Of a stretch of 22,619 bases of DNA, positions 22,040 through 22,619 are shown piece after piece. Within the stretch, counting starts at the first letter, position 1. Each line of letters begins with the position of its first letter. This stretch comes from a virus. Below the pieces are notes generated by a model. The model was given only the letters and a program-made list of their open reading frames with translations, had not been told where the DNA came from and did no database searches. The stretch lies in IMG/VR virus record IMGVR_UViG_3300031718_000110, positions 1 to 22,619 of that record; one strand, written 5' to 3'. A program made the position numbers and the translations under genes.

Positions 22040-22619
22040 TTAATTTAAATCGTAAGTCACGACCATGCCTGCGCCTGACATTCCTTTCGTCCCTGTCGCG
22101 GTCCAACTAGCAGCGGCGCCATTTTTGAAAAATGAAAAACTAGAACTGGCTGCGACTTGAGCGGTTACATAGAATCCGCCTAGAGAAGAATTATCTTCCC
22201 ACGCTATCCCTCCGGTAGGTAGTTCCCAGGTGCTTACTGGCTGTATGGGCACAGGTAGGCCAGTGAATCCAAAGCTGCTTGAATTGCTGGTGCCGCTAAA
22301 AGGAGGAATGGATAAAGTAACGCTCGTGCCAACTAGAGAATAATGACACGTGACCGTGGGTGAGGTGGTCAAGCCTGTTGCAGTGGCTGTGAAAGATCCG
22401 GTAGTAACTCCCGAGGCGCCTGTCGGACCAGTTGGGCCTGTCAGGCCGGTCGCGCCAGTGGACCCTGTAGACCCAGTTGCACCGGTAGATCCAGTCGGGC
22501 CGGTTGGGCCCTGAATACCGGTTCCACCACCTGCACCGGTAGGGCCAGTAATACTCGGTCCAGTCGGACCAGTCGGCCCGCCGGCGCCTGTTAATCCGAT
22601 CGAACCGGTAGGTCCTGTG
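22040..22619 (-). CDS. Collagen-like tail fibre protein, 5' partial
   Basis: The frame is open to the right edge, so the N-terminus lies outside. An apparent start at 22372 is a TTG inside a continuous frame, not a real start. About 192 residues are visible. The first 75 or so are G-x-T collagen triplets ([20 protein letters not shown], earlier [10 protein letters not shown]). A short linker ([15 protein letters not shown]) leads to a C-terminal head: [40 protein letters not shown], then [14 protein letters not shown]. Collagen stalk plus terminal head is typical of phage fibres. It begins the leftward gene group seen here. Confidence 0.75.
   Translation of the reverse strand, partial: TGPTGSIGLTGAGGPTGPTGPSITGPTGAGGGTGIQGPTGPTGSTGATGSTGSTGATGLTGPTGPTGASGVTTGSFTATATGLTTSPTVTCHYSLVGTSVTLSIPPFSGTSNSSSFGFTGLPVPIQPVSTWELPTGGIAWEDNSSLGGFYVTAQVAASSSFSFFKNGAAASWTATGTKGMSGAGMVVTYDLN
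22373..22619 (-). repeat. Collagen-coding triplet repeat at the window edge
   Basis: Degenerate 9-base G-x-T coding units run to the right edge. Unlike the tailspike stalk, Gly is kept at almost every third residue, and the middle positions are Pro, Ser, Ala or Leu. Confidence 0.7.

Noticed and set aside
22040-22372. A complete 110-aa gene starting at 22372
   Set aside because: The codon there is TTG within a frame that remains open to the window edge with collagen triplets, so the gene is a 5' partial fibre.

Overview
The window looks like part of a tailed double-stranded DNA phage with podovirus-type structural genes, probably from a metagenome. A prophage cannot be excluded, but no integrase or host gene is visible. 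Shine-Dalgarno sequences, lipobox-like motifs, a peptidoglycan transglycosylase and a holin-like protein point to a bacterial, probably Gram-negative, host. No host genus can be named from the sequence.

Layout. Bases 1 to about 4120 read rightwards. They begin with the 3' end of a DUF6745 protein that carries a 12-bp tandem repeat, followed by eleven very small, mostly overlapping genes. Many of these encode paired-cysteine proteins, and a few are short membrane proteins. A 175-bp intergenic stretch (3724-3898) holds a possible promoter for a separate two-helix membrane protein, which ends tail-to-tail with the late genes. From about 4113 to the right edge almost everything reads leftwards. 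In transcription order (right to left) the genes are: a collagen-like fibre cut by the window edge, a lipoprotein, a tail adaptor, a P22 gp10-like tail protein, two small virion-type proteins, a 74-aa protein, a 37-aa protein, a GNAT acetyltransferase, an 81-aa protein, a free-standing GIY-YIG homing endonuclease, a giant 1418-aa S74-domain ejection-type protein, a 734-aa ejection-type protein, tail proteins, a membrane and lysis group (coiled-coil membrane protein, transglycosylase, holin-like protein, 99-aa protein), a lipase, and a collagen plus beta-helix tailspike. Most late genes abut or overlap by 1-4 bases (ATGA, TGATG, TAATG), as in one translationally coupled operon.

How the parts may work together. 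The adaptor and gp10-like protein would form the tail stem. The 1418- and 734-aa proteins are candidates for proteins ejected with the DNA. The collagen-like fibres would contact the host. The transglycosylase, holin-like protein and possibly the lipase would act at entry or lysis.

The most unusual points are: a holin-like gene nested out of frame inside a transglycosylase frame that has no stop of its own and runs into the next gene; a plus-strand 43-aa membrane protein with its own sigma70-like promoter inside the leftward late cluster; an S74 chaperone-protease-like domain in the middle of a giant protein; a collagen stalk where every second glycine is replaced by alanine or serine; and a 13-unit repeat that varies at essentially three base positions. 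No stretch longer than about 200 bases lacks a gene. No tRNA, CRISPR array or transposon was seen.
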